Origin: Leucosporidium creatinivorum
Lineage: Eukaryota; Basidiomycota; Microbotryomycetes; Leucosporidiales; Leucosporidiaceae
Direction: 5' to 3'
DNA length: 64,000 nucleotides
NCBI GenBank assembly: GCA_001600635.1
Contig: BCKL01000003.1
Coordinates: 1,149,638 to 1,213,637 of the forward strand
In this document: in pieces, positions 43,790 through 56,568 of the stretch
How the letters are laid out: the number at the start of each line of letters is the position of its first letter
Position numbering within the stretch: the stretch's first letter is position 1
The notes under the pieces: generated by a model
Seen by the model: only the letters and a program-made list of their open reading frames with translations
Database searches by the model: none
What the model was told of the DNA's origin: nothing
Program-made: the position numbers and the translations under genes

Positions 43790-45897
43790 ATGGCGACCTC
43801 GGCAGCAGAGCCGGCAGATTCCAGCTCGCTGTTTGTCGAGACTGCGATCCTCAGCGCCATCCGCTGCATCTTCATCCTCGTCTCGCGGCGCTATGTCAAC
43901 AGGTTCCTCTTCGCCGACCTGCGCTCCGTGACCGAGGAAGCGTATCCCGAGGGCGGCGTGCTGGAATCGCCTACACGAGCCAATATTGCGCTGGAGGAGG
44001 TCACCACCGAAGTAGGAGTGGGAGGAAGTTACAGCGGCGGAGGGAGCGCAGCAGCGGGAGGCAAGGATGGGGCAGGATTCTCGGCGCCGTTGCTCAAGAG
44101 GAGTAACAGCGGCGGTGGTTCGAGTAAAAGGGAAGCTAGTACATCCTCACCTATCGGCGGGAAAGGCCTGGGAGCGTCCCAGCAGCAGGTCTACACCAAG
44201 CTCTCCACCACCCTCTTCTGCTTGAGCTTCTCCGAGTCGTGCATGCTCTTCACTTTGCTCTTGTTCGGTGATGCAATAACAGATCGGTGAGTTCTCCTTG
44301 CTCCTGCTATCACACGCTGTACGAAGCCCGAGCTGACCTAGCCTTTCTCTCGCTCGACCGACGTAGGGCTCGCTCGTTCAACTGGTCCCTCTCACTCCTC
44401 ACCCTGCTGTCCCTCATCGTCTTTGTCATCCCCCTCGGCCTCTCTCTCCTTCTCACCCACCGCAAGAAGTCGACGTCCGCCGCCCGAAGCCTCATCCTCA
44501 CCCTCATCCCTTTCGCCGGCTACCTCTTCCTATTCGACAAGGTCGGCATGCTCGTAGCGTCAAAAGTCGTGGTAGAAGGATCGCATTCGCTGGGTAAGTC
44601 CGAGCACCCCGTACCTTGGCTCGACGCCTCGCTAAAGCCTCGTTCGGCGCTCGCAGGACTCGTCAATGGCATGCTCTCGCGAGTCTGTGTACCAGGAGTC
44701 TTCCTCATCGCTTCGCTATCAGGTGGAGGAGCAGTCAACACGGCATGGGAAGCGTACGAGTGGCGTGCAGTCGCTTCTGCGTGAGTTTAGACTCCTACGG
44801 CTGCTCGGCCTGGCGCTGACTCCGCTGCTTTTACAGCGATGCCGTCACCGAGTCTCAAATCCTCGCCGCCGAAAGGTCACTCTACCGCGCCCGCCTCGAC
44901 CTTCAGCAGCGCAGCCGCTCCCTCACCCTCGCCGAAGGATCCGCCGCTCGCGAAGCCGAGTCTTCGGCCTCCCAATCGCTCCTCTCGCGCTGGACGTCGG
45001 CTTCTCCTGCTGCATCCCATCTCAAGAGCTTGCAAGTGGAAGTCGGGGCGTTGGAGAAGATCGAGAGTCAGATGGTCAAGGACGTAGCGACGCTCAAGAG
45101 GAGGAAGATGCTCCGCGAGATGGGGAGGACGTTCAAGGGAAGAGTCTGGCTGGCTGCGGGATGGGCATTGAGCGTGTACTGTGTGTGGAGGGTGTTTGTG
45201 GTGAGTTCCGTGGCCCTCAAAGTAGCTCTTTACCTCTCGGCTGACGACTTCCTCCCTCAGTCCTGCCTCAACCTCATCGTCGGCTACTCCCAGAAGCACC
45301 ACTATGGCCCTTCCACCCCGCTCGACGAAGGAGAAGTGGCCACAAGACCGGAAGGTACCGACCTCATCACCTCGCTCCTGAGTCGACTCGCACTCGGCCT
45401 CAACGTCGACATCGACATCTCCATGTGGTCGCGCCTGATCGGCCTGGTGCTGATCGGCACCATCATGCTCGCCAATATGCGTGCAGTGCTTTGGAGCGTT
45501 TCGAGGGTGTGTTGCGTTCGTTAGTAGTGATATAGCTTGAGCTGACCTACCACCTGGCCGATTTCGCAGATCTTCAAAGCCACCTCGACGGGCGTCAGCA
45601 CGTCGTTCATGCTCCTTTTCCTCGCCCAACTCATGGTGAGCAGCTCTCTCGGTATGCACTCGCGCCCTCGCTGATCTCTAGCCCTCGCAGGCCATGTATC
45701 TCCTCACCTCGCTCATCTCGCTCCCGTCTTCCCCCTCTCAATCCACCACCACTCTCCTCGATACCCTCCCTTCCTTCTCCGTTTTCTCTCGTCTCTTCGA
45801 CACGGTCTTCCTCATCGCCGCTGGAGCGGTGTTTGTCGTGCGGTGGGTGGATCGGAAGATGAGGGTTGACGAAGGGGTCAGCACTCAGTATGTTTAA
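43790..45897 (+). CDS. Golgi pH regulator family membrane protein (GPHR/ABA-GPCR)
   Basis: GPHR proteins are nine-helix anion channels of the Golgi that help set luminal pH. The ATG at 43790 starts MATSAAEPADSSSLFVETAI. Landmarks are AIRCIFILVSRRYVNRFLFA, TLFCLSFSESCMLFTLLLFG, ARSFNWSLSLLTLLSLIVFV and SLILTLIPFAGYLFLFDKVG. Then come GLVNGMLSRVCVPGVFLIAS, LSGGGAVNTAWEAY, the central coiled coil ILAAERSLYRARLDLQQRSR and QVEVGALEKIESQMVKDVAT. The ABA-GPCR C-terminal domain follows (LSVYCVWRVFVSCLNLIVGY; DISMWSRLIGLVLIGTIMLA; FMLLFLAQLMAMYLLTSLIS). A fungal Gly/Ser-rich insert follows the first helix. Seven introns fit, and the TAA is at 45897. Confidence 0.92.
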
Positions 45898-46101
45898 AGG
45901 CGCCGGGGTTGGGGTTTGCATAGAGTAGTTTGCTTGTTGTACTTTGATCGGACGCATGTCGTAGATTTGCTCCTGAAAGTCCTTTGGCACCGAGCAGAAC
46001 AAGAGCGCGAGCGACCGAGTCGGCCGAGAGTGCAGCTGGCTGGAGAGCTTCTCGAACGAGCGAGGTTTGTGCATGCGTTTATACATGGCAGTCTAGCCCA
46101 T

Positions 46102-47033
46102 CTACTCGTGTAGCACCAGTGCAGGCTTCTTCATGTACTGCTCGAGCGGAAGTAGCATTGTCAGCTTCCTACCGCGAGGCTCGGCGTTGGCAAAGGAACT
46201 CACGACGCTCTGCAAGCCGAACACAGTCCCGTCTTTGCCGACCTCTGGGATGCGGGGGACAGTCTGAGCACGAAGAAACGGCACGTAACCTCGTCGCTGG
46301 TACCAGCCATCCTTGCCGGTGCGCCAGTCGTCGGGAATCTCGCGCAGGTTTGGCAGGTCGGCTTCGGCGCAAAAGTTCTCGCTGTCCCAGGTGGAGAGCG
46401 TCAGGAACTTTGCTGAGAGGGGAGGTGACGATGCGAATCGTTCCGCTGCGGCCATGGCGGCACTGTAGGTGAAGAGGAAATCAGCTCGGCGTAGGAGCGG
46501 CGAACCTCGGCCGAGAACTCACTTTCCGAGACCTCGACCCTGTGCACTATCCAGCACGAAGAGACCGTTGAAGTAGATGTTGCCTTCTTCTTTACTTGCT
46601 ACCTCTGGAAGACCAATGGCTGCCTCCCAGTCCATCGCAACGTGCCCTACAGGCGCAAAGGATGGCTCCGGTGGTGGTTGGTCATCTGGGACTGCAGGGA
46701 CGTAGGGGATGGGTGTTGTTGGGTGGTCCGGAGATGCGAGGAAGACCCATTGAAGAGACTGCACCATCATGAAGGTCAGGCGGCCTTCTGTAGCGAGCAG
46801 AAACAGCGAAACGCACTTTCACCCCTCGCCGAACTTTCTCCCGCCCAGCATCGACAGCATCTGCACCAAACCCAGCTATCTGTTGAGTGAAGAGAGGTCA
46901 GCTCCTGCTACTGCTGGCTTTCCCCAGAGCTGCTCGTCTCGTTCCCCACGGCATCTCTCACCTTTCGCTGGCGGATGAGCTCAGCCACATGCACCTCGTT
47001 GTCGGGTTCGAAGGCGACGAGAATGACAGACAT
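46102..47033 (-). CDS. GNAT-family N-acetyltransferase
   Basis: This protein transfers an acetyl group from acetyl-CoA to an amine substrate that cannot be told from the sequence. The ATG is at 47033 (MSVILVAFEPDNEVHVAELI). Four introns (donors GTGAGA, GTGCGT, GTGAGT, GTGAGT) give exons reading IAGFGADAVDAGREKVRRGV, SLQWVFLASPD, PVGHVAMDW and GNIYFNGLFVLDSAQGRGLG. The last is acetyltransferase motif A with its acetyl-CoA pyrophosphate loop QGRGLG. Then follow NAAMAAAERFASSPPLSAKF, DWRTGKDGWYQRRGYVPF (motif B-like) and the end YMKKPALVLHE before the TAG at 46102. A GNAT of this type is common in fungal genomes without an assigned role. It converges with the GPHR gene. Confidence 0.82.
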
Positions 47034-47231
47034 AGTGCTTGCAGGAGAGAGACGAGAAGCGAGAGCGAAAGCAAGTCGGCGAGCTTGACTCGGTCGGCCT
47101 TCGGAACTCGGCGGCCTCTTCCAGCACTTTCGCATGCCGACGACGTAAAGAGAGCAGAAGAATGCGAATTACATAACAAGAGGCGTAAACATAAAAGAAT
47201 GGCTAAGGTCCGTGTATCCAATTATCCTTCC

Positions 47232-50200
47232 TCACTCCCTCCAAGGTTCCCTCGGCGACGAAGGCGGCGACGGAGCCTCGACCGAGACGTGCGGTGCCGA
47301 GCTGCTCGACATCAGACCGCCGTCTGATGCTGATACTGTTGCTGTAGCAGGTGGGGTAGCGGCTGGTGGGCGTGGTCGTGGCATCTGCTTCCTCTTGACG
47401 ACGAATCCTCGCTCCTCGGGCGGGACGACCTCTTCCGTCTCCTCCTCTTGTCCACCGCCCGCCTTCCGACCAGGCAGCCTCAAACCTCCCCACTTCCTCT
47501 TGGGCCTCTCGTCCTCGTCATCCGAATCGTCGCTCGAGATGTCGCTGCCAGGAGGCTTGTTCTTGCGGAAGCGACCGAAGAAACCCGTCTGGTTCTTGCC
47601 GGCCGAGGCGGCGGGGGAGAGTTCGGGAGTGTAGTGAGAGACGGTGTTGGAGAGTAGAGCGGAGGAGGAAGGTGGGTGAGAGAGCGAGGGGCGTGTAGGG
47701 TGCCGTGTAGCGGGTGGGAAGGCTTCGGGCGTGGCGGATGCCATCTCGATGATGGCCGATTGAGAGAGGCGGCGAGGGTTGGAAGGAGGTGGTGATGGAG
47801 GACCGGTGTGGTAGCGGTCGGCCGAGGAAGCAGGGTAGGGAGGGTAGGCGGTGGGGGTGTTGGACGAAGCGGCGTTGGCGAGTTGGTAGGGGTTACTCGA
47901 CGACGCTCGTCCTCCTCCGACGCGAGCGAAGCCAGTACTAGCGGCGGCGGCGGGAACGACGGTCGCTTCTCCCCATGTCGGTCCCGAGCGCATGATGGGT
48001 CCTCCTCCTCCAGTCGAGTAGGCGCCGGGCTTGACGTAGCCGGGGGTGTTGGAAGCCCATGGACCGCTCGACATGGCCGACATGATGAAGCCTTCGTCCT
48101 CGACCTGATTCGGCTGGTAGTGCGATCGGTAGCCCGCTGCACCTGCGTCGGCGTAGCTCAGCGAGGAAGCTTGAGATTGGTGCCCGCCTGGTCGTCGGTC
48201 GAGTAGCCTCGTATGCGTACCGATGGTCGTCTCGCTCGCTCCTCGTCGGCGAAGGTCGTCCAGTTCGTGTCGCCTGGTTGCTTGGGCGCCCGCTCTTCCT
48301 CCACCTCGTCCACCGCGCCCTCCTCCTCGGCGATTCTTGCCGCGACCACCGCGATCCCACTTGCGCAGCGCTCCTCCTAGTCCACCAACGCGAGGGCTTC
48401 TGCTCTCGTCAAAGGGGACGTCTCCAAGAACTCGTATAATGAGCTCGAAGAACTTAAAGGCGAGGATGAAGAGGAGGAGGAGAATGACGAGTCCTTGGAT
48501 GAGGAGGATGATGTAGGCGATCCACGACGCTGCTGGACCCGAGACGCTGACGGTTGGGGAGATGACGATGAGGAGAACGGCAATGATTATCCTCGAGAGG
48601 CAGAGGACGAAGGCGAGGGGTCCCATGGCCGCGTTGTCGCCCCAAGGAAGCCAGAGACTCGTGATGAGCGTGTCGGCGACCTCGACGAGAAGGATGACTG
48701 CTGCTTGGGCGGTGCCGGTGGACTGGACGGCGCCGAGGTCGATGGCGACGACGATGTTGCTAGCGAAGCGCACGCCGGCGAAGAGCACACACTCGTCGGA
48801 CATGGTGTTGTAGAGAGGGCCGAGCGAGAGGAGGAGGGGAAGGGAGGTGTAGAGCTCGCGTCGTGGCCTGCGGTGGAGTTCCCACATCATGTAGGCCGGA
48901 GCGCCGAGGCAGACGAGGGCGAGAGTGACGACGGCGAGGGCGAAAGTCGAGGTCGGAGTTCGAGAGTAGTTGGAGAGCTCGTAGATGGTGAAGACGGAGA
49001 GAGGGAGGTGGAAGAAGAAGAGGATGCGTGTGAGGTTGCCCTGGAGCAGCGCGAGGTGAAGTCGCCAGGAAGGGAAGTCGTCCTCTGGCCGAGCATGACC
49101 GTACGCCTCGCCGTCCTGCATGTACTCCTCCTCGCCCTCCTCTCCCATGAAGCGACTCGTAGATCCATCTGAGTTGCGATGAGCCGCTGCGCTACCGGTT
49201 GAGGAGCGACCGCCTTCCTTCATCGGTGGGAAGCTCTCGTCGGCGCCCTCCCCCTTGCTCTTCCTCTCTGCCCGGACGCGCGACTTGCTGTAGCGCGAGG
49301 GGAAGATGCGGTCGAGCGCGGTGTCGACGAGGGCGAAGAGGGCATGGGCGACAATCACAGCAGCGCACAAGGCGAAGAATGTGAAGGCGCAAACGCTCCA
49401 GAGGTCCTCCTTGCGAACGCCGACGGCGCGAGCCCATCGCTCGATGCCCGGTGCGGAGGATTCGAGGTCGATGAGGACGTTGGGAAGTGCTTTGTCGAGG
49501 TAGATGGGAGAGGTGAGGTCCTCCATTTGCGAAGCGAAGAGGGAGGGGGCGGTGAAGTTGTTGGGAAGGAGGGGAGCGGCGGCCGAAGTGAAGGGCAGCG
49601 AGTTGTTGTAGATGAGAGTCGTCCAGGCGGTTTGAGCGAAGACGGGGTCTGTTCAGAATGGGATTCAGCGTTGTGACCCAGAGCAGCTCACCTACACTCC
49701 ACTCACAGGCGAAGCCAGGCCACTCGACGGCGACTGTTCCCACCAAGCTGCACCACATCACCATGGCGAAGAGCTCTCGAAACTCGGCCGTGACAAATCT
49801 CCTCAGACTTCCGCTGCCTACAACCTGCTTGCCCGCCCAAGCGCCGAACCAGACGGCTCCCCACATTTTGCGCCGAGAGAGGGGAGTGCTCGTCGCCGAG
49901 AGCTTGAGGGTGAGGGAGGAGGCGAGGTGGGTCTCGTTGTCGTGGAGCCAGCTGGTGTAGGATGCCCAGGCTCGAGCGATGAGGTAGAGGAGGAGGTAGA
50001 TGGCGAGCATGCCGACGAGAGCTGCGAAGGGCCGAAAACAAGCGTCAGGATGGGCAGCGCGAGAAGAGAAGCTGAGAGAACTTGCCGTAGCGGATGAGAG
50101 CATACACCCAATGAGAAGGGTAGTAGGGCGTGAAGGAGACGTCGTAGCAGGCGAGATGCAGAGCATCGTCCGAAGGGTCGAGCACGACGAGCTGGGTGCT

Positions 50201-50755
50201 GAGGGTCGTAAGGGCGTAGGAGTTGCTGAGGGGGATGGAGAGGCCGAGGGCGATATCTCCGCTGTAGGGACATCCCGTGTCGGTGACTGTGGTGGTCCCG
50301 CTCGATGTAGTCCCTTGATTGCCCTCGGCGGTTCGGATCGACGAGCACAAGGCGGAGGTGTTGGTCGAGACGGGGAAGGTGAGAACCTCGCTGTCCTGTA
50401 CGACGGTAGAAACGAAATCCGTATCGTTGCTGTACCCCTGCGCCTCGGTCACCGTCGTCCCGACAAAGACGAGCCTAAGCACATCCCCCTCGCCTGTCAA
50501 CACCGCCCCGTCGCTGTCGCGCAGAGTTGGCCTTGTGCTGTAGGTAAAGCCATGGGCGAGCTCTCCTGGATGTGATTGGCCTTGATCCAACTGAGCGTAG
50601 ACTTGCGTGAAATCCAGCTGGCGGTCGAGGGGAGCGACGAGCGAGCCAGAGCCGAGGCAGCTCTGTGGGCGCGAGACGAAGATCCCTTGGGCGAGCGCTG
50701 TAGGGACTGTTGCTGTTGCCAGGCCGAGGGCGAGCAGGACGGCGTGTCTCTTCAT
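47232..50755 (-). CDS. Fungal TRP-like ion channel / FLC-family membrane protein
   Basis: The ATG at 50755 starts a signal peptide (MKRHAVLLALGLATATVPTA), followed by an ML-like luminal domain with Cys residues and FTPYYPSHWVYALIRYA. A TRP-like transmembrane region follows: ALVGMLAIYLLLYLIARAWA, FACEWSVDPVFAQTAWTTLI, LWSVCAFTFFALCAAVIVAH, LTRILFFFHLPLSVFTIYEL, FALAVVTLALVCLGAPAYMM, LYTSLPLLLSLGPLYN and LILAFKFFELIIRVLG-type end helices. The signature GDVPFDESRSPRVGGLGGAL comes at the membrane exit. The last 330 or so residues are a disordered Arg/Gly- and Ser/Pro-rich cytosolic tail. Only two introns are seen (50022-50085 and one near 49650-49705). The first uses a GC donor. Relatives are S. 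pombe Pkd2/Trp663 and yeast Flc1-3, linked to calcium and cell-wall stress. Confidence 0.85.
50022..50085 (-). other. GC-AG intron in the TRP-like channel gene
   Basis: The minus strand reads TACG|GCAAGT, a CCTGACGC branch site and a TTCGCAG acceptor. Joining gives RYALVGMLAIYLLLYL and runs on; reading through hits a stop after 14 codons. The donor sequence is the same as in the F-box gene's GC intron. Confidence 0.8.
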
Positions 50756-51945
50756 CGTGTCGAGCTGAAGAGCATCAAGACGAGGTGAATTTGGCGACGA
50801 GATTTGGTAGGAGCCAGGGATCGCTCACGGCCTTGAAGCTCAAAGTCGACTTCTCGGTCTGCAGTTGGTTTGCAGCTACAAGAATTTCACTAAAAGCTCA
50901 TAACTCTGCACAGCTGCTCGAATCGCCAGCGGCTCTGCTTGCTGCTCAAACGACCCTTGCCAAGTTCTCGGGCCCTCCGCTGTCCGTCTCTCGGCTTCCT
51001 GCACCCTTTCCCGCGCGTCGGAAGTCTCTGCGTCAAGGTCATTGTCCTCAAATTGCTCTCTGCTAGCGTCCCTACAGAAGCTTGCGAGGCCTCGCATGCT
51101 GTTGATTGAGGGTTCGGCGATGCTGTTCGACAGACAGCGCCGAAGCTCGCTAACGTCGCTGCTGGTCTGCAGTCGCTCTGACTGACCGAGCTGGTACTAC
51201 TACCGGCTCTTAAGATGTCATTTGCTATGGCCTAGGCCCCTCCCAGCCAATTGTTGCACTCGTGCTCAATTCGCCCGTCCGCTCGATGAAGCTAGCCCTC
51301 ACTGCCTCGGCGCTCTCGTCCTGCATCGTCAGGACCTACCTCGGCTTGCTCAGCTCGACACATCTTTGCCTTCATTTTCTTCCAGGATAGACGGTACTGA
51401 CCGGGGAAGAGACCGCCCATAACCCCCTTGGACGGCGCTCCGAGCTTGGATCAAGGAGTCGCCGAACAGCGAAGGAACTATCTTGCTAGGCCAATGAGGG
51501 TCTGCAGAGAATCCGGGCAGGTCTTCAGCTTGTCTGAGATGTTTTCGTGATCCCGAGTGGACTCGAAGTGTCCTGGAAGCCTGTTGAGGTAGAAGTCGGA
51601 GCTCGGCGACCGGAGGAGAAACGCTCTGCGAGCTCTCAGTGGCTACAATCTGTCTCGCATGGCTTCGAGCAGCAATCGAAGGCTTCTCAACTCTCTTGCG
51701 ATTTCGACGCTCGTGTACTCGTGTACAGATTGAGTTCCTTTCCGCTCGGCGAGTGAGAACGACGCGATCGGAGCGGTCGACATTGCCTGATACGAAGTGT
51801 GAAGGCGAAGCGCATGACTGCTAGCAGCCAATCTCTACTAATTTCGACAGGCCGAGACGAGGTGATGGTAGGAGCAAGAGAAGCGAATTGCGAGCCGGCT
51901 GCTCCTTGTCCTCCTCGTCGCGCTCTTGGGCGCCGCTGTCTCGAG
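50756..51945. other. Divergent intergenic region between TRP-like and TRAPPC11 genes
   Basis: This is 1.2 kb with only short unsupported ORFs. CT-rich sequence near 50900-51100 resembles promoter DNA. No repeats or RNA genes were recognised. Confidence 0.4.
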
Positions 51946-54900
51946 ATGGAGGTGAGCTGAGTGTCCAGGGCGCTCTTGCAGGGTATAACTGACCTAATAT
52001 CAACCTACAGAGCTATCCCAGCGAGTTTGTATGCCACATCCTCCCCCTCATGTTCGTCGCGGGTTTGGGCCCACCACCAGCGCCTCCGCCAGCCTCTACG
52101 CCGCCAGCAACGGAAGCAGCTCCTTCTACGCCATCTTCGGATTCTTTCGTTGCTCTCCTGGGATCGCTACGGAAAGCCATGACGACCCGCAAGAGCTGGC
52201 ACGTCTGGGACAACTCGCGCGGCGCCAACAACGACTTTCACATAATCTCGGTCGACAAGGTGAGTAGCGGAGCGTGTAGAATCAAGAGCTGAGCTGACCC
52301 GATGTCGCCCTACAGAACGTCCGCTTCCCACCGCTGAAAGCGCGCCCCTCCTCGTCAGCTCAGCAACCTCCGCCGGCGCTCCACTCGCCCATCTCACCTC
52401 TCTCGCACTCGTCGCCGCTGTATCCCGATGGAATCATGGCGCCAATATGGATCCGCAAGCATCGCGAGATGGTACCCGCCGTGTTCATGCTCGTGCTTCG
52501 GCTCGGCGAGTACAACTTCGCCTCGACCGGACCCCTCGACACGGCCAATAAGGAGGAGGAGGAGCGGCAGCAGGACGGAGAGCTCGTACGCGAGATCCTC
52601 GACCGCAAGCGGTCTACCCTCGAGCGTGGCATCAAGCTCGCTGTCGTCTTGTTGTGCTCGCGCCGACTCTTGGACGACCCAGCACTCGACTCGCGCCTCT
52701 CCCTCATTCGTCGACAGTCGGGACTGGACTCTCGAGCATCTCTATTCGTCATCTCCCCCGTACCGCAGTCCGAGGTCAACAACTTCGTCCTCAGTTTGAG
52801 GGCCGAGCTGTTCCCGGCGGCGCTCGACTACTACCGCGAGCATGGACGGCGAGTGAGGCGGAAGAGGGCAAGACAGGTGCCCAAGGGAGGATTGAGCGAC
52901 AAAGGATGGACGGTGCGGTACGACTACAAGATGGGCCTCTTCTCCGAGATGCGCGGCGAGGTCGAGGTCGCTCTCAAGTGCGTGCAGCGATATCTGAGGG
53001 AGCGTGACAGCTCGCTGACCTGCGTGTCGCAGGCACTACGAGGACTGCTACGATACCCTCGTCGAGATGTTCTCTCATCAATCCCTGCTGGCGCCTCGGA
53101 CGAAGCGATGGGCTGAAGCGAAGGTCCTCGCCGACTGCTTGACCGTCAAGGTTCGTTCTGTCCACCTCGTAAGACAAGAGGGCATGCTCACATTCTCTCT
53201 ACACAGGTCAGCAAGATGTACCTCTACCTCAACGAGCCTTCAAGATCCATCTCTCAGCTCAATCGACACGTCGCTCGCTTCCGTGAGCTCAGCAATACTT
53301 GGGGCATCGGCGAGCAGACGTTCGAGTTCTGGAGCTGGTTGTCGAAGCAGTGAGTCGGACCTGGTATCCTCATGGACATTTAATTGATCCCCTCGACCCA
53401 CAGGTATCGACTCTTCGGAGACCTCGTCGCCATCGGCATGCGAGCAGGTTTCCGCCTCCCCTCTCTTCGGCCCCCACCGTCGATTCGGATACTCCCTCCC
53501 GGCGGTCCAACACCTAGTCTCATTCCTCCCAACGTCCTCCAGCACCCAGGCTACTATTTCTTCCTCGCCGGTACATGCGCCGTCGAGCGAAGGGAGCGGT
53601 TTCGTGCTCTGGTCCGAGCCGATGCTGCCAAAGCTTCGGAGAGTGGCGAGCCGGCACCAGTATCTCCAGCGGTCGCACACGAGACCAAGGTCGACCATGC
53701 CGAGATCATCATCGAGGTGAGTGTTTTCACTGAGCCGAGCAGAACCTTTCAAAGCTGACTGAGCCCCTTTACAGCTCTTCACCAAGGCCTATGAGTTCTT
53801 CAAGGCGCACAAGACCAAGAACATGACCTTCTACGTCGCGTCTCAGATCGCTCTTGCGCACTACGAGGGCGGCAACTACGAGATGGCGCTCAAGTGAGCT
53901 GGCTCCTCGTTCCGCTCTGCTGCTGGAAAAACTAACTTTGGACCTAGGTTCCACGACCGGATATCCAAAAATTATCGCAAGGATGAATGGCGGACTGTGC
54001 TCGACTCGATCCTGCAGCTTTCCGCCGACTCGGCGCTTCGCATCGGAGATGATGAGGCAGCCATCCGATGCCTCATTGAGCTGCTGGCACCAAGTACGTT
54101 CTCATCGATACCCTTCTGTACTTCCGAGCTGACTGTTAACTCAATAGCATCGAGGATCACTCTCGAGGAGCGCGCATCGTATGCCGCCAGCCTTCAAGAG
54201 GTCTTGACCGTGCGTTCGTTCACTCGACAGCTACAGCCATTGTCTTTCGCGCTGACGCTCGTCCAAACAGACCAAGGCACCATCAACGCCCGACAAGGCT
54301 CGCATCTCCATCGACATGAGCGAGGTCGCTCCCCTTTGTGAGCGCGCTCGGTGGTCTGCCACATCACGGCTGAAACTGACGCCCTCTTGACCGCCAGTCG
54401 ATTGCCATCTCGTCTTCTGGAAGCCGTCAGGCGACATTGGGCACTCCATTCCCTTCCAAGTCGCCCTCACCTCCCCACCAACCGCGCGCTCCTCCGCCCT
54501 CGCCTTCTCCCAGCTCCAGCTTCACTTCAACGACGATCGGCCGCCCGTCGTCATCTCGCGCAAAGAGTCGCTCGTACCTCAAAGCACGACGACCGAGTTC
54601 GTGCAGCTCGGCGATGTAGGAGACGCCACGCAGACACCAAGCACCGAGCACTCGGCGGCTCTCTCTTGGGCGGACGGCTCTACCAAAGTCTTCTCGGGAG
54701 TCGTCTCGTCTGCCAAGGATCTGCATTTGACTGTGAGCTTCTCAGCTGTCCTTCATCGCGGGTGATGCTGAACTCGCTCCTGCCCGCCAGATCTCGAATG
54801 TCACCCTCACGGCAGTCGTCGGCGAGTGGACCTTGTCCCTCGCTCTGCCATCTCAAGCTGCCGCCGAGCCGATGTGGAGGCTAGACGACAAGTCCTTCCC

Positions 54901-56568
54901 GCTACAACATGCTTCGCCTACCGTTTGCAAGTGAGTTGAAGTCTCGCCGTCTCGCTCGAGTGTGCGCTCCGGGTGCTGACTGCTCGCTCACTCTGTAGCA
55001 TCCGACCTCGCGACCTCGCCATCGACGTCGAAATCGAGCATGCTGCGCCAGCGTACATCGGCGAGGCGTTCGAGATTCATGTGGACGTCGTCAACCAGGA
55101 CGAGGTCGAGGTTGAAGTCTGGCTCGACATCCTCCTGCAGCCCGGCGAGGACGATTCTCGTGACCTCTCTCCCTCTTCAGCCGTCCGCTAGCTTGAACTA
55201 ATCCTTGCTCATCGCACAGCCAACCAACTCACGATCGACGACCAAGTCACCCCTTCCTTCGTCAAGGCCGTCTCGCTCGGCACGCTCGCCCCTTCTGCAT
55301 CTCTCCGCAAAACGTTCCAGCTGTCTTGCATGGGCTCTCCCGGCGACCGGCAACTGGATTTGTCCATTCGCTCGCAGCCCGTATCCTCCCAATCCGCCGG
55401 CGAGCCCTCGGCGACTTCCTCCCCCTCGACCGAGATCCTTCGCACCCTGACGATCCCCGCCGTTCGACCCCTGCACTGCGCCTTCGATACCCACTTCCAC
55501 GAGCGGAGACGACCGGTCAAAGCCCTGCTCGACTTGAGCGAGCCCGACGGATGGGAGGGTGCTTGCGACGTGAGCGTTGTCGTCAAGGTGCATACGGCAG
55601 GTCCTTGGGACGTTGAGGTGTCGGGGATGACAATTGTGTGCGAGGTGAGTTCCGTAACACCTGCAGAACGTCGATGAGACTAACCCGGCTTCGACGATGC
55701 AGGACGGCCGAGGAGTGCGAGTCACTCAATCGTCGCTGGCCGGTCTCGAGTCGAATCTGGCGCTTCGTGAGCTGTTCGCGCCTCTTCTTGCTCTCAGCGG
55801 CTGATGCTGACCCGCTCCTCGCTCAAGATTGGCGCCCCCGAGACCTGTTCAACGCCGTCCTCCGCCTCGACGTAGCGCCCTTCCCCGCTTCATCAAATGG
55901 CCAACAGGCTGCCGCTTTCTTCGAGGTGCTTTGGCGTCGGTTCGTCCTATGGTACCCTTTCGCACGCTTTCGAAAGTCGTGCTGACCTCCCTTCTTATAG
56001 ACACGGCTCATCTTCGCCTCCCACGCCGCTTCGAATTGCTCTCCCTTCCTTCGCCCCTCAACCTCTCACTCCCCACATCACACTATCACTCCCACCATCT
56101 CTCATCGTTCACCAGCCCGTCACACTCGTCTACACTCTCTCCAACCCCACTCCTCGACTCCTCCGTCTCTCCACCCAAGTCGACTCGGCGCCGGAGGCCG
56201 GCACTTTCGTCTTCGCCGGTCCACGCAAGCTGCCGAGTCTGATCTTGGCGCCTTCCGAGCGTCGCGAGATGAGCGTCAAGGTCATCCCCTTGGTCGTCGG
56301 CCGCTGCCGGCTTCCTCGGCTGAGGGTCTTCCTGCACGAGCCAGGCGTCGCTGCGGAGCCGACCGACGAGCAGCAGGATCCTATTGTAGAGGACAAGATT
56401 ACGGAGCTAGAGGTGTTGGTCGAGGAGGCGATTCGGCCGGCGGATGAGGAGCAGGCCGAGCAGCGAGGAGGGCTCGAGGAGGAGTTGAGGGCGGCGAGGC
56501 TCAATGCTGGTGAAGAGGATGGCAAGAGGGTTGGTGGGGATTGCAGTGTGCTAGTCATGCCGCGGTAG
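51946..56568 (+). CDS. TRAPPC11: TRAPP complex subunit TRAPPC11 (foie gras/gryzun)
   Basis: TRAPPC11 is a large subunit of the TRAPPIII tethering complex, acting in ER-Golgi traffic and autophagy. The first coding exon is probably just ATGGAG (51946-51951); splicing to 52011 gives MESYPSEFVCHILPLMFVAG. The foie-gras domain shows APIWIRKHREMVPAVFMLVL, LERGIKLAVVLLCSRRLLDD, SLFVISPVPQSEVNNFVLSL, RYDYKMGLFSEMRGEVEVAL, ALAHYEGGNYEMALKFHDRI and LRIGDDEAAIRCLIELLAP. The gryzun-type C-terminal half includes APLFDCHLVFWKPSGDIGHS, IRPRDLAIDVEIEHAAPAYI, GEAFEIHVDVVNQDEVEVEV, HQPVTLVYTLSNPTPRLLRL and APSERREMSVKVIPLVVGRC. The TAG is at 56568. More than ten introns are present. The family call rests on motif order over most of the length. 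Confidence 0.88.

Noticed and set aside
48495-49172. 225-residue ORF antisense to the TRP-like gene
   Set aside because: Asp/Glu/Gly-rich mirror of hydrophobic helices on the real strand.
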